Positions 15,579 to 22,979 of a stretch of DNA of 38,456 bases are shown in pieces. The translations under genes were made by a program, and so were the position numbers. The first letter of the stretch is position 1. The number at the start of each line of letters is the position of its first letter. Source of the stretch: Caldilineaceae bacterium. GTDB lineage: Bacteria > Chloroflexota > Anaerolineae > Caldilineales > Caldilineaceae. A model generated the notes under the pieces. That model had not been told where the DNA came from. It was given only the letters and a program-made list of their open reading frames with translations, and searched no databases. The DNA lies in NCBI GenBank assembly GCA_019637685.1, contig JAHBVF010000049.1:1-38456 (forward strand), read 5' to 3'.

Positions 15579-16808
15579 ATGCCCGTCCGCACTGCCGTTC
15601 TGCTTCTGTCCCGCCTACACTTTTTCTGGTGGCTCGCCGTGGGGATCAGCGGGTTGCTTGTGATTGCTGGCGCGTGGGGCATCAATCTTGCCACCCACAA
15701 ACCCGAACGGGCGCTGCAATGGGCAATGGGCACGGGGCTGGTGTTGGGGGTGGAGTTGCTGATTCTGCGTCGCAACCTCCACAAAAATCGCTCCAGTCCG
15801 GATGCACCCCTGCGCGGCTCTCTGGGCTGGGGAAATGTCGTCACTCTGGGCCGGGGCGCGGCCTATGGGCTGATGGCCGGCTTTCTCTTCGCGCCTCGTC
15901 CCGGCGGCCTGCTGGACTGGACACCCGCCCTCCTCTACACAGGCGCGATTGTGGCCGACTATTGGGATGGCTATCTGGCCCGCATCACCCACCACACAAC
16001 AATGCTGGGCGAAATCCTGGACATCGAATTCGACGGATTGGGGATGTTTGTGGCAATGGGTCTGGCTGTCCAATACGGGCAACTGCCAGAGATTATTCTG
16101 CTTCTGGCCGCGGGTCGCCCTCTTTTTCTGTGGGGAATGAAATGGCGCGAGCGTTCGGGCCGGCCCAACTATCCCATGACGCCCAGCGACGAAAGACGCA
16201 TTGCGGCCGGGCTGCTGATGGGCTTTATGGGGATCGTCCTCTGGCCGGTCTTTGCGCCGCCCGCCACCCACATTGCCGGGGCCATCTTTGGCGGCGCGGT
16301 CGCGGCCAGCTTTGTGCGGGATTGGCTGGTGGTGATCGGCTGGCTGCGCCCGGCCAGCCCCGGCTACATCCGCTGGCGTGGCAGGCTGAAGGCGTGGCTT
16401 TTTGGTTGGCTGCCCCTTCTGTTGCGTCTGGCCTGCCTGCCCGCGGCGGGGTGGTTCTTGTGGAGCGCGGGCAGCAACAGTCAGCGGCCTGCTTTCTTCA
16501 CACTCCTGGCTGGCCTGGCTCTGCTGGCCGCGGTGGCCGCCCTGACAGGCACTGCCGCCCGTCTGGCCGGGATTGTTCTGGCGGGCGTGGCCTGCGCGGG
16601 CTTGATCGGATGGGGAGACAGCCTGCCAGTACTGACACTGCTGGCCGTGGCCGCGGCGCTGGTCGTCCTGGGCAATGGCCGCCTGGCCCTGTGGACCCCC
16701 GACGAAACGTTTCTGCGCCGCCGGGCCGGTTCCACCGAACCGGTTCCCGCCGAGCCAGTTCCCGCCGAGCCAGTTCCCGCTGGTCGGGGGCAGGAGGACG
16801 CAGGATGA
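15579..16808 (+). CDS. CDP-alcohol phosphatidyltransferase family membrane protein
   Basis: A 409-residue integral membrane protein. It contains a perfect CDP-alcohol phosphotransferase signature, D127-x2-D130-G131-x2-A134-R135-x8-G144-x3-D148-x3-D152. These enzymes move a phospho-alcohol from a CDP-activated donor to an acceptor, usually in phospholipid or phospho-inositol lipid synthesis. About nine to eleven hydrophobic segments are visible, more than in the usual six-helix enzymes, with a hydrophobic C-terminal half that has no recognisable second domain. The tail carries three direct PVPAE repeats (16739-16783). The stop overlaps the ATG of the flippase-like gene by 4 bases (ATGA), so the two are almost certainly co-translated. 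The specific head group cannot be told. Confidence 0.88.
   Translation: MPVRTAVLLLSRLHFFWWLAVGISGLLVIAGAWGINLATHKPERALQWAMGTGLVLGVELLILRRNLHKNRSSPDAPLRGSLGWGNVVTLGRGAAYGLMAGFLFAPRPGGLLDWTPALLYTGAIVADYWDGYLARITHHTTMLGEILDIEFDGLGMFVAMGLAVQYGQLPEIILLLAAGRPLFLWGMKWRERSGRPNYPMTPSDERRIAAGLLMGFMGIVLWPVFAPPATHIAGAIFGGAVAASFVRDWLVVIGWLRPASPGYIRWRGRLKAWLFGWLPLLLRLACLPAAGWFLWSAGSNSQRPAFFTLLAGLALLAAVAALTGTAARLAGIVLAGVACAGLIGWGDSLPVLTLLAVAAALVVLGNGRLALWTPDETFLRRRAGSTEPVPAEPVPAEPVPAGRGQEDAG
16739..16783 (+). repeat. 15-base tandem repeat inside the phosphatidyltransferase gene
   Basis: Three copies of a 15-base unit (GAGCCAGTTCCCGCC with small changes) encode P-V-P-A-E repeats in the cytosolic tail of the phosphatidyltransferase. 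The copies are nearly identical at DNA level, which suggests recent slippage expansion. The tail lies just before the overlapping start of the next gene. Confidence 0.8.
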
Positions 16809-17827
16809 GCCGCACACAATGGGGTCGGTGGCGCGACGGTATTCTGCTGGGTCTGGGGCTTCTGCTCTTCTGGCTCTTTGCCCGCCAGATCGAGTGGCAC
16901 AATAGCCTGGCCCTCTTGCGCCGGCTGGGTCCGTCCCCCTTTGTGGTTTATCTGACAGTCAACGGCGTCATCGCCCTCCTCTTTACTGGCCGCTGGTGGC
17001 TGCTCCTGGCCGGGATGGGCTACCGACTGCCCTTTCTAAAAGTGGCGGCCTACCGGCTGATTGGAGCCACAGTCAGCCTCCTCACCCCCGGCCCCCAGTT
17101 TGGCGGCGAGCCAGTCCAGGTATACTATCTGGTGCGCCATTCCGGTCTTCCCCCAGGCCAGGCCGTGGCATCGGTGGCCTTGGACAGGCTGTTGGAAATA
17201 TCGGTCAATTTTATCTTTCTGATAGCCGGTTTGGTCTACGCCCTGGAGCAGGACTTTCTGATCGCAGGCTTCGACCAGCAAGTGCTCATTCTGGCCCTTC
17301 TCCCCCTGGCGCTGCCGCCCCTGCTTTTCGCCTTTTGGTGGAAACAGCCCAACGCGGCCAGCATCGGTGTCTGGTTTCTGGGCAGGCTGCCGGAGAAATG
17401 GCAGGGGCCAGGGCTGGCTCGAACGCTGGATGTGTTGGCCGCAAACGAAGCCCGCCTGCACCGGATGTTGCACGCCAAGCCCCGGTTGCTGGCGATTGGT
17501 GTGCTCTTTTCTCTGATCAATTGGGCCATTCTGCTGGCCGACTTCTGGCTGGCCTCCCGGCTGATCGGAATGGAGTTGGACACGGCCCAATTCATCGGCT
17601 TTGTGGTGGCGGCCCGGGTTGCCATTTTGCTCCCTATTCCCGCGGGGTTGGGCGTGCTGGAAGCCAGCCAGATCTTTGCGGCCAGCCAGATGGGCCTGGA
17701 CCCCGGCCTGGGGCTGGCACTGGTGCTGCTCTTCCGGGCGCGGGATGCCGCGCTGGCTCTGCTGGGGCTGGCACTGGCCTGGCAAAAGAGACGCCAACCC
17801 ATTGCCATTCATTTGCACAGAGGATGA
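16805..17827 (+). CDS. Flippase-like membrane protein (UPF0104 / LPG-synthase TM family)
   Basis: A 340-residue polytopic membrane protein of the family that includes the transmembrane part of lysylphosphatidylglycerol synthase and the AglD/TIGR00374 proteins. Characteristic stretches are LLTPGPQFGGEPVQVYYL with the conserved T-P-x-x-x-G-G-E-P pattern, ASVALDRLLEI shortly after, and a late PIPAGLGVLEASQIF motif. About eight hydrophobic helices are visible. The ATG at 16805 overlaps the upstream stop by 4 bases; longer in-frame readings from 15455 run through the phosphatidyltransferase in another frame and are not real. Family members are linked to lipid or lipid-linked sugar handling, which fits its partner gene. 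Whether it flips a lipid is inference. Confidence 0.88.
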   Translation: MSRTQWGRWRDGILLGLGLLLFWLFARQIEWHNSLALLRRLGPSPFVVYLTVNGVIALLFTGRWWLLLAGMGYRLPFLKVAAYRLIGATVSLLTPGPQFGGEPVQVYYLVRHSGLPPGQAVASVALDRLLEISVNFIFLIAGLVYALEQDFLIAGFDQQVLILALLPLALPPLLFAFWWKQPNAASIGVWFLGRLPEKWQGPGLARTLDVLAANEARLHRMLHAKPRLLAIGVLFSLINWAILLADFWLASRLIGMELDTAQFIGFVVAARVAILLPIPAGLGVLEASQIFAASQMGLDPGLGLALVLLFRARDAALALLGLALAWQKRRQPIAIHLHRG

Positions 17828-17833
17828 ACAAAA

Positions 17834-18355
17834 ATGACCCAACAATTGAGCAGCAGCGCACAGAAAGTGCAGGATGCACTGGCCGCGAGTGGCGTGCTAT
17901 TGCAGGTGGTGGAGATGCCCCAAAGCACGCGCACGGCTGCCGACGCGGCCCTGGCCGTGGGCTGTGATGTGGCACAGATCGCCAAATCGCTTATCTTTCG
18001 AGCGCGGGAGACAGACCGGCCTGTGCTGGTGATTGCCAGCGGCAACAACCGGGTGGATGTCGAGAAGGTGGCCGCGCTGCTTGGCGAACCCATCGGCAAG
18101 GCCGACGCCGACTTTGTGCGCGCACGCACGGGTTTTGTCATCGGCGGCGTTCCCCCTGTGGGCCACGCGGAGACGCTGCCCACACTTATCGACGAAGACC
18201 TGCTGGCGTTTGCCGAAATCTGGGCTGCCGCGGGCACGCCCAACGCAGTGTTCCGCCTGCTGCCGGCCCAGTTGGTTGCCGTCACCGACGGCATTGTTGG
18301 CGACGTTAAATTGCCTACAAAACTGTCCACAAAATTGCCCACAGACACGCCATAG
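17834..18355 (+). CDS. YbaK/ProX-type aminoacyl-tRNA deacylase
   Basis: A 173-residue protein with a YbaK/aa-tRNA deacylase domain, a cytosolic editing enzyme family that hydrolyses mischarged tRNA such as Cys-tRNAPro or Ala-tRNAPro. The pattern AQIAKSLIFRA with K52 followed by VLVIASGNNRVDVEKVAALLG, and then FVIGGVPPVGH, is typical of the domain core. It starts 6 bases after the flippase gene, with GAGGA upstream, so it may be the third gene of that operon although its function looks unrelated. The C-terminus ends in a low-complexity KLPTKLSTKLPTDTP tail encoded by a 12-base imperfect repeat (around 18310-18345), beyond the usual domain end. The specific tRNA substrate is not determined. Confidence 0.9.
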   Translation: MTQQLSSSAQKVQDALAASGVLLQVVEMPQSTRTAADAALAVGCDVAQIAKSLIFRARETDRPVLVIASGNNRVDVEKVAALLGEPIGKADADFVRARTGFVIGGVPPVGHAETLPTLIDEDLLAFAEIWAAAGTPNAVFRLLPAQLVAVTDGIVGDVKLPTKLSTKLPTDTP

Positions 18356-18415
18356 GCCAGTCCAATTGTTCCGCACAGTTGAGCCACCCAATCACCCAAC
18401 CACCGGAGGAAATCA

Positions 18416-20041
18416 ATGCCCGCAGCCATTTGCGCCCCCCAGCCCGACGCGGTTGATGCCGGGGCCACGATTTTACGCAAGGGCGGCAACGCCATCGACG
18501 CCGCGGTCGCCTGTGCCCTGGCCCAGGCCATCGTCGATCCCCAGGACTGTGGGCTGGGCGGCTATGCCCTCGTCAACCTGCATCTGGCCGACACCCCCGG
18601 CTCCATTGGCCTGGACGCGCCCGCGCTGGCCGGGGCCAGAGTGACCGAAGATATGTGGGCGGATCAGGTGATCGGCCCCAACCCGGATGGCTGGGGCTTC
18701 TTTCTCAAAGGCCACGTCAACGAGAGCGGCTACACATCCGTCTGCACGCCGGGCACTGTCAAAATGCTGGCCGCGCTGCTCGAACGCTGGGGAACCCGCT
18801 CCTGGGCCGAGGTGGCCGCGCCCGCCATCCGTCTGGCCGAGGAGGGCTGGATGGTGGGCGGGATGATTGCAGGCTGGTGGCAGCGCTCCCGCCGCTATCC
18901 GGAGACCGTCTCCTTTCTGGATCAGATCACCCGCCACGCCGAAGCCAGCCGCATCTATCTGGACGCAGAAGGAAACGCCCACGAAGCGGGAGATATCATC
19001 CGCAACCCGGACTACGCCCGCAGCCTGCAACGGATTATTGACAAGGGTCCGGAGGATTTCTATCACGGCGATCTGATGGAGCAGATGACCGGCGATCTGG
19101 CTGCCAACGGCAGTTTTGTCACCCGCCAGGATTTTGAGAATTATCAACTGCGCGAGCAGATGTCGGTCAGCGGGACCTACCGCGGCCACGTCGTCACCAG
19201 TGCCGCGCCCCCCCACGGCGGGCCGACACTCATCGCCATTCTCAACATTCTGGAAGGCTACGACCTGGCCGCGTTGGGCCACAATTCGCCGCAATACATT
19301 TACACCGTTTCCATGGCAATGAAGGCCGCCTTTGCCGACCGCAACCCGCATATGGCCGACCCCAACTTTGAGGCTGTGCCCACCGAGTGGATGATGACGA
19401 AAGAGCGGGCCGCCTACTGGCGGGATCACATCGCCGCGGGCCAGCCTATTGACCCTGCCTTCACCCCCACTGGCTCGCCCCACACCACCCACGTCAGCGT
19501 TGTGGACGGCGCGGGGAATGTGGTCAATCTCACCCATTCCCTGGGGATGTCCTCCGGTGTCATCACACCGGGGCTGGGCTTTATGTACAACAATTCGATG
19601 GTGAACTTTCACCCCTGGCCCGGCCACCCCAATTCGATTGCGCCGGGTAAAGGACGCACGACGGGAATGGCCCCCACAATCGTCTACCGCAAAGGCGACA
19701 CAGAAGCCCGCCAGCCGCTGCTGGCCCTGGGCGCGCCGGGAGCCACCCGTATCATCACTGGCTGTTTGCAGGTGATTCTGAATGTGCTGGACTTTGGGAT
19801 GAGCGTGCAGGAGGCAGTCTACGCGCCCCGCTTCGACTGCCAGGTGGGGGCCATCCGCCACGAGCGGCGCATCCCCCGCTCGGTGATGGCCGAAGTTGCC
19901 AAACGCCATCCTGTGCTGGAACTGCCCTACAGCTACGGCGGCGCGGGGCTGGTCCACGCCCTGCACATCGACCCGACCACCGGTGCGCTCAGCGGCGGCG
20001 CGGACGGCGGTGGCGAGGGAATGGCGCTGATTGTGGCGTGA
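18416..20041 (+). CDS. Gamma-glutamyltransferase-family Ntn hydrolase
   Basis: A 541-residue member of the gamma-glutamyltranspeptidase family, which self-cleaves to expose a catalytic Thr. That residue should be T357 in HTTHVSVVD, followed by the oxyanion and subunit-interface motifs NLTHSLGMSSGVITPGLGFMYN and the late GAPGATRI. N-terminal VDAGATILRKGGNAIDAAVA is the standard opening. No signal peptide is present, so it would be cytosolic, unlike secreted GGT. The arginine that holds the glutamate alpha-carboxylate in classical GGT (FREMAP motif) aligns ungapped with P69 in LDAPALA. The substrate may therefore not be glutathione; oxamate-amidohydrolase-like relatives exist. The start at 18416 has a strong GGAGGAAA site. 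It precedes arginase by 62 bases. Confidence 0.9.
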   Translation: MPAAICAPQPDAVDAGATILRKGGNAIDAAVACALAQAIVDPQDCGLGGYALVNLHLADTPGSIGLDAPALAGARVTEDMWADQVIGPNPDGWGFFLKGHVNESGYTSVCTPGTVKMLAALLERWGTRSWAEVAAPAIRLAEEGWMVGGMIAGWWQRSRRYPETVSFLDQITRHAEASRIYLDAEGNAHEAGDIIRNPDYARSLQRIIDKGPEDFYHGDLMEQMTGDLAANGSFVTRQDFENYQLREQMSVSGTYRGHVVTSAAPPHGGPTLIAILNILEGYDLAALGHNSPQYIYTVSMAMKAAFADRNPHMADPNFEAVPTEWMMTKERAAYWRDHIAAGQPIDPAFTPTGSPHTTHVSVVDGAGNVVNLTHSLGMSSGVITPGLGFMYNNSMVNFHPWPGHPNSIAPGKGRTTGMAPTIVYRKGDTEARQPLLALGAPGATRIITGCLQVILNVLDFGMSVQEAVYAPRFDCQVGAIRHERRIPRSVMAEVAKRHPVLELPYSYGGAGLVHALHIDPTTGALSGGADGGGEGMALIVA

Positions 20042-20103
20042 CGAGTGCTACGTATTCTGTGACCTGATTTCACGCAGCACGCAGCAGGACAAAGGGTAAT
20101 TCT

Positions 20104-21018
20104 ATGCATCAAATCCGAATTGTGGGTGTACCCATGGACCTGGGCCAGCAGCGCCGGGGTGTGGATATGGGACCCAGCGCGGTGCGCTATGCGGGTCTCT
20201 ATGAGCGGCTGCAACGACTGGGCCACAAAGTGGAAGATGTGGGCAACGTCTCTGTGCCCGTGCGCGACGAGGCGGATGTGCGCGCTGAGCAGTGGATCGA
20301 ATCGGACGGCGGCGGCCTGCGCCATTTGAGCGCGGTGATCGCGGCCTGCAACGCAATCTACGCCATGGCCCAGGCATGCGCGACGACGCCGGAGATTCCC
20401 ATCTTTCTGGGCGGGGACCACTCCATCGCCATCGGCACAGTCGGCGGCAGCGCCAGCAGCGACCCGCTGGGACTGCTCTGGGTGGACGCGCACGGCGATT
20501 ACAACACCCCGGAGATCAGCCCATCCGGCAACATCCACGGAATGCCCGTGGCCGTGCTCCTGGGCCAGGGCCGGGAAGAGCTGGTCAATCTGGGCCACCC
20601 CGGCCCCAAACTGCGCGCCCAGGATGTGGTGATGATAGGCATCCGGGATTTGGACCCGAAGGAGCGCCAGGCCCTGGCCGTCAGCGGTGTGACGGTCTTT
20701 ACAATGCGGGACGTGGACGAACTGGGCATGGCGACGGTCGCCCGCCGCGCCCTCACCCGCCTCAGTCATCTGAACCGCATCCACGTCAGCTTCGATATGG
20801 ACGCGATGGACCCGTCCGCCGCGCCGGGAGTGGGCACACCTGTCACCGGCGGGCTGACCTTTCGCGAGGCTCACCTGCTTATGGAGATTCTGGCCGAGTC
20901 GCGCAAGGTGGCGTCGCTGGATGTGGTGGAGATCAACCCGATTCTGGACGACGGCAACCGCACCGCGGAGCTGGCCGTGGAGCTGATCGCCTCGATCTTT
21001 GGACAGAAAATTTTGTAG
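20104..21018 (+). CDS. rocF: Arginase (ureohydrolase family)
   Basis: A 304-residue ureohydrolase, expected to split arginine into ornithine and urea with two manganese ions. All metal ligand motifs are intact: GGDHS with H106, VDAHGDYN with D128, H130 and D132, and SFDMDAMDPSAAPG with D231 and D233. The S-x-N-IHGMP loop (about 141-148) following DYNTPE is that of arginases rather than agmatinases. The opening IRIVGVPMDLGQQRRGVDMGP is also arginase-like. The ATG at 20104 follows AAAGGG. A perfect 27-base palindrome begins 4 bases before the end of the gene and may terminate it. The pairing with a GGT-like amidase suggests amino-acid nitrogen salvage, but that is inference. Confidence 0.93.
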   Translation: MHQIRIVGVPMDLGQQRRGVDMGPSAVRYAGLYERLQRLGHKVEDVGNVSVPVRDEADVRAEQWIESDGGGLRHLSAVIAACNAIYAMAQACATTPEIPIFLGGDHSIAIGTVGGSASSDPLGLLWVDAHGDYNTPEISPSGNIHGMPVAVLLGQGREELVNLGHPGPKLRAQDVVMIGIRDLDPKERQALAVSGVTVFTMRDVDELGMATVARRALTRLSHLNRIHVSFDMDAMDPSAAPGVGTPVTGGLTFREAHLLMEILAESRKVASLDVVEINPILDDGNRTAELAVELIASIFGQKIL

Positions 21019-21041
21019 GTCGGACTGTCAGTCCGACCTAC
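21015..21041. terminator. Perfect 27-base palindrome after arginase
   Basis: GTAGGTCGGACTG (21015-21027) and CAGTCCGACCTAC (21029-21041) form a perfect 13-base stem around a single central T. It overlaps the arginase stop codon and lies before the acetyltransferase start at 21059. No U-run follows, so it is either a processing or attenuation structure, or a copy of a dispersed palindromic repeat; the GTAGGT end resembles that of the palindromes at 32582-32976. Confidence 0.6.
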
Positions 21042-21058
21042 GCAGCAGAGGAATCTTT

Positions 21059-21574
21059 ATGACGACGATTGCCCTCCTTTCCCACGCCGAAGCCCTGGCT
21101 GCGCTGGATGGACTGGTCGAGATTCTGGTGGATTCGGTCAACAGCGGCGCGTCGGTGGGCTTTCACCGCCCCATGGCCGTAGCGGAGGCCGACGCCTATT
21201 GGCAGGATATCTGCGCCGATGTGGGGCGGGGACGGGTGCTGCTCTTTGCCGCTTATAACGACGGCCAACTGGCGGGTACAGCCCAGTTGCAGCCCAGCCC
21301 CAAGCCCAATGGCCGCAACCGGGCCGAAGTCGCCAAAGTGCTTGTCCACTCGGCCTTCCGTCGCCGGGGGATTGGCCGCGCGCTGATGGACGCGCTGGAG
21401 GCCGAAGCTCGCCGGCTGGGCCGCACGACGCTTGTGCTGGACACCCGTCCGGGCGACGCGGGGGAACCGCTCTACGCCGGTTGCGGGTACACACGGGTCG
21501 GTGAAATCCCCGCGTATGTGGTGGACGAAAACGGCAGACCCGACGCGACTGTCTTTTATTACAAACTGTTATAG
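21059..21574 (+). CDS. GNAT family N-acetyltransferase
   Basis: A 171-residue acetyl-CoA-dependent N-acyltransferase. Motif A is clear: VAKVLVHSAFRRRGIGRALMDALE, where R-R-x-G-I-G binds the pyrophosphate of acetyl-CoA. The later TTLVLDTRPGDAGEPLYAGCGYTRVGEIP is motif B with the usual Y-x-x-C-G-Y. An in-frame ATG at 20999 would run back through the arginase end and the palindrome; the ATG at 21059 with GAGGAATC upstream fits the family start. The substrate is unknown; homologues act on small molecules or peptides. It may be transcribed with the next gene, 45 bases downstream. Confidence 0.92.
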   Translation: MTTIALLSHAEALAALDGLVEILVDSVNSGASVGFHRPMAVAEADAYWQDICADVGRGRVLLFAAYNDGQLAGTAQLQPSPKPNGRNRAEVAKVLVHSAFRRRGIGRALMDALEAEARRLGRTTLVLDTRPGDAGEPLYAGCGYTRVGEIPAYVVDENGRPDATVFYYKLL

Positions 21575-21619
21575 CCATCTTCCCGCAAAGACGCGGAGAC
21601 GCAAAGGAAAAATTGATCA

Positions 21620-22081
21620 ATGGCGAATCCTCCATTTGACACGACAGCCGCCCACCGCTGGTTTGCCGCGGAACTGAACAACAACCTGTGGCGCTCGCTG
21701 GAAACGGGCCGCTGGTCCGCGGAAGAGACGGAGCAGAACATCCACGCGGCCCACGCCTCCTGCTACCACTGGCTGCAGGTGGGCAATATCAGCCACCACG
21801 CCCGGGCCGAATGTCTGGTGGCGAATGTCTATGCCGCCGCGGGTTTCGGCGAATCGGCCCTGCGTCACGCGTTGCGTTGCCAGGAATTGATCGAAGACAG
21901 TCCCTACGCCTTCGAGGATTGGGACTTCGCCTTTGCCTACGACGCGCTGGCCCGCGCCTGTGTGCTGACCGGTGATGTCGGGGAAGCGGCTAATTTTCTC
22001 CAGCAAGCACAGGCAGCGGGTGACGCGATTGTGGATGAGGAGGATCGGGCGATCTTTCTGAAATGGTTTGCCCTGAGATAG
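21620..22081 (+). CDS. Conserved helical protein of unknown function (TPR-like)
   Basis: I cannot name this 153-residue protein. It is almost entirely helical and rich in His, Trp and Ala. Repeated helix pairs such as HARAECLVANVYAAAGFGESALRHALRCQELI and FAYDALARACVLTGDVGEAANFLQQA look like tetratricopeptide hairpins. An N-terminal part (ELNNNLWRSLE...HAAHASCYHWLQVGN) contains several His and Cys that could be a binding site. The ATG at 21620 has AAGGAAAA at 21605-21612. It has no signal peptide or membrane segment. It is followed at once by the heptamer array. A protein-interaction role is inference from the repeat-like helices. Confidence 0.75.
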   Translation: MANPPFDTTAAHRWFAAELNNNLWRSLETGRWSAEETEQNIHAAHASCYHWLQVGNISHHARAECLVANVYAAAGFGESALRHALRCQELIEDSPYAFEDWDFAFAYDALARACVLTGDVGEAANFLQQAQAAGDAIVDEEDRAIFLKWFALR

Positions 22082-22090
22082 ACGGCAGAC

Positions 22091-22160
22091 CGCAACCCGC
22101 AATTCGCAACCCGCAATTCGCAACCCGCAATTCGCAACCCGCAACTCACAACTCACAACC
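22091..22160 (+). repeat. Heptamer tandem array (10 units)
   Basis: Ten head-to-tail 7-base units, mainly alternating CGCAACC and CGCAATT and ending in CGCAACT, CACAACT, CACAACC. The array fills the gap between the stop at 22081 and the ATG at 22162 and leaves no room for a ribosome-binding site. It is related in sequence to the array at 27304-27352. Confidence 0.9.
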
Positions 22161-22161
22161 C

Positions 22162-22797
22162 ATGCCCCATCAAAATCGCGTCACTCCTTCTTCCCAACTT
22201 ATCGCTACCCCCGCCAGAGGCACACTGATGGGCAACCGGGGCTGTCTGCACAACGCGCGGGGCGAGATTGTGCGGGACTTTGTGGGCAAGCGCTGGATCG
22301 CCTGTCTGCTGGAATTTCGCGGGCGCAGGCGCGCGGTGATGACGCCGGGGCGCTACACAGAACTCTTCTTTTTGGACGAAGTGACCGCGCTGGCCGCGGG
22401 TCACCGTCCCTGTGCCGAGTGCCGCCGGGAGGATTATAACCGGTTTCGGTCCGCGTGGGTGGCCGCGGGCCTGCCCAGCCACGGCGCTTTGCCCAGTGCC
22501 GTCGAAATGGACGCGCATCTCCACGCGGAGCGGCGCGACGCCAGCGGCAGCAAAACCACCCACCCGGCGCGGCTGGCCGATCTCCCCGCTGGTGTCTTTG
22601 TCGTTTTGGGCGATACCGATCAGCCCTTTCTATTCCGCCGCGGCCTGCTCTGGCCGTGGACGCCCGCTGGCTATAGTGCGCCCGTCACACCCGCGCTGGG
22701 TGCGCCGATCCGGCTTCTCACTCCGCCGTCGATTGCGACTGTTCTGGCCGCGGGGTATGTGCCGACGGTTCACCCTTCTATTCCGGCCGCGGCGTGA
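22162..22797 (+). CDS. Conserved protein with Ada-like Cys motif, function unknown
   Basis: A 211-residue protein. Its core LIATPARGTLMGNRGCLH, then RYTELFFLDEVTALAAGHRPCAECRREDY, is one I associate with a widespread conserved family without a firm function. H81-x2-C84-x2-C87 resembles half of a zinc site such as the Ada N-terminal domain, and C28 lies upstream. The start is uncertain: the frame is open from an ATG at 22063, but that would translate the heptamer array, so the ATG at 22162 immediately after the array is preferred although it lacks a ribosome-binding site; ATG at 22228 is a third option but would cut the conserved start. Strong twin hairpins follow at 22803-22855. Confidence 0.72.
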   Translation: MPHQNRVTPSSQLIATPARGTLMGNRGCLHNARGEIVRDFVGKRWIACLLEFRGRRRAVMTPGRYTELFFLDEVTALAAGHRPCAECRREDYNRFRSAWVAAGLPSHGALPSAVEMDAHLHAERRDASGSKTTHPARLADLPAGVFVVLGDTDQPFLFRRGLLWPWTPAGYSAPVTPALGAPIRLLTPPSIATVLAAGYVPTVHPSIPAAA

Positions 22798-22802
22798 CAT
22801 CC

Positions 22803-22855
22803 GCCCGGCCCTAAAGAGGCCGGGCTATCGGGCAACGCCCCGTGAACGGGGCTTT
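22803..22855 (+). terminator. Twin-hairpin intrinsic terminator
   Basis: A perfect 8-base stem GCCCGGCC/GGCCGGGC (22803-22825) is followed by GCCCCG-TGAA-CGGGGC (22837-22852) and a TTT run. Together they should end transcription from the acetyltransferase side before the DHH-CBS-CCA gene. Confidence 0.75.
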
Positions 22856-22901
22856 CGCATCTCTCTGTTTCCCTCGCGTAGAAAAAGACCCTTACATCTG
22901 C

Positions 22902-22907
22902 TATAAT
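22902..22907 (+). promoter_or_regulatory. Candidate -10 box of the DHH-CBS-CCA gene
   Basis: A perfect TATAAT sits between the twin-hairpin terminator and the ATG at 22980, implying a leader of about 65 bases. No good -35 hexamer stands at the standard distance (GTAGAA at 18 bases is poor). Confidence 0.4.
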
Positions 22908-22979
22908 TACTGTACCGGTTTTTCTGTTCGTATCCGCAGCCATCAGCCCAGCCAGCGCCATCAGCGTTCCATCCTTTTT

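Noticed and set aside
15455..16804. In-frame upstream extension of the flippase-like gene through 15455
   Set aside because: It overlaps the phosphatidyltransferase in another frame, has Pro/Arg/Gly-rich composition without a family match, and the ATG at 16805 gives a clean overlap start.
18473..19966. Long minus-strand frame opposite the GGT-family gene
   Set aside because: It is the shadow of high-GC codon bias; the composition is Gly/His/Arg-rich without motifs, whereas the plus strand has clear Ntn hydrolase motifs.
22091..22160. CRISPR-like or coding repeat at the heptamer array
   Set aside because: A unit of seven bases is far too short for CRISPR, and translation of the array gives low-complexity residues absent from the family.
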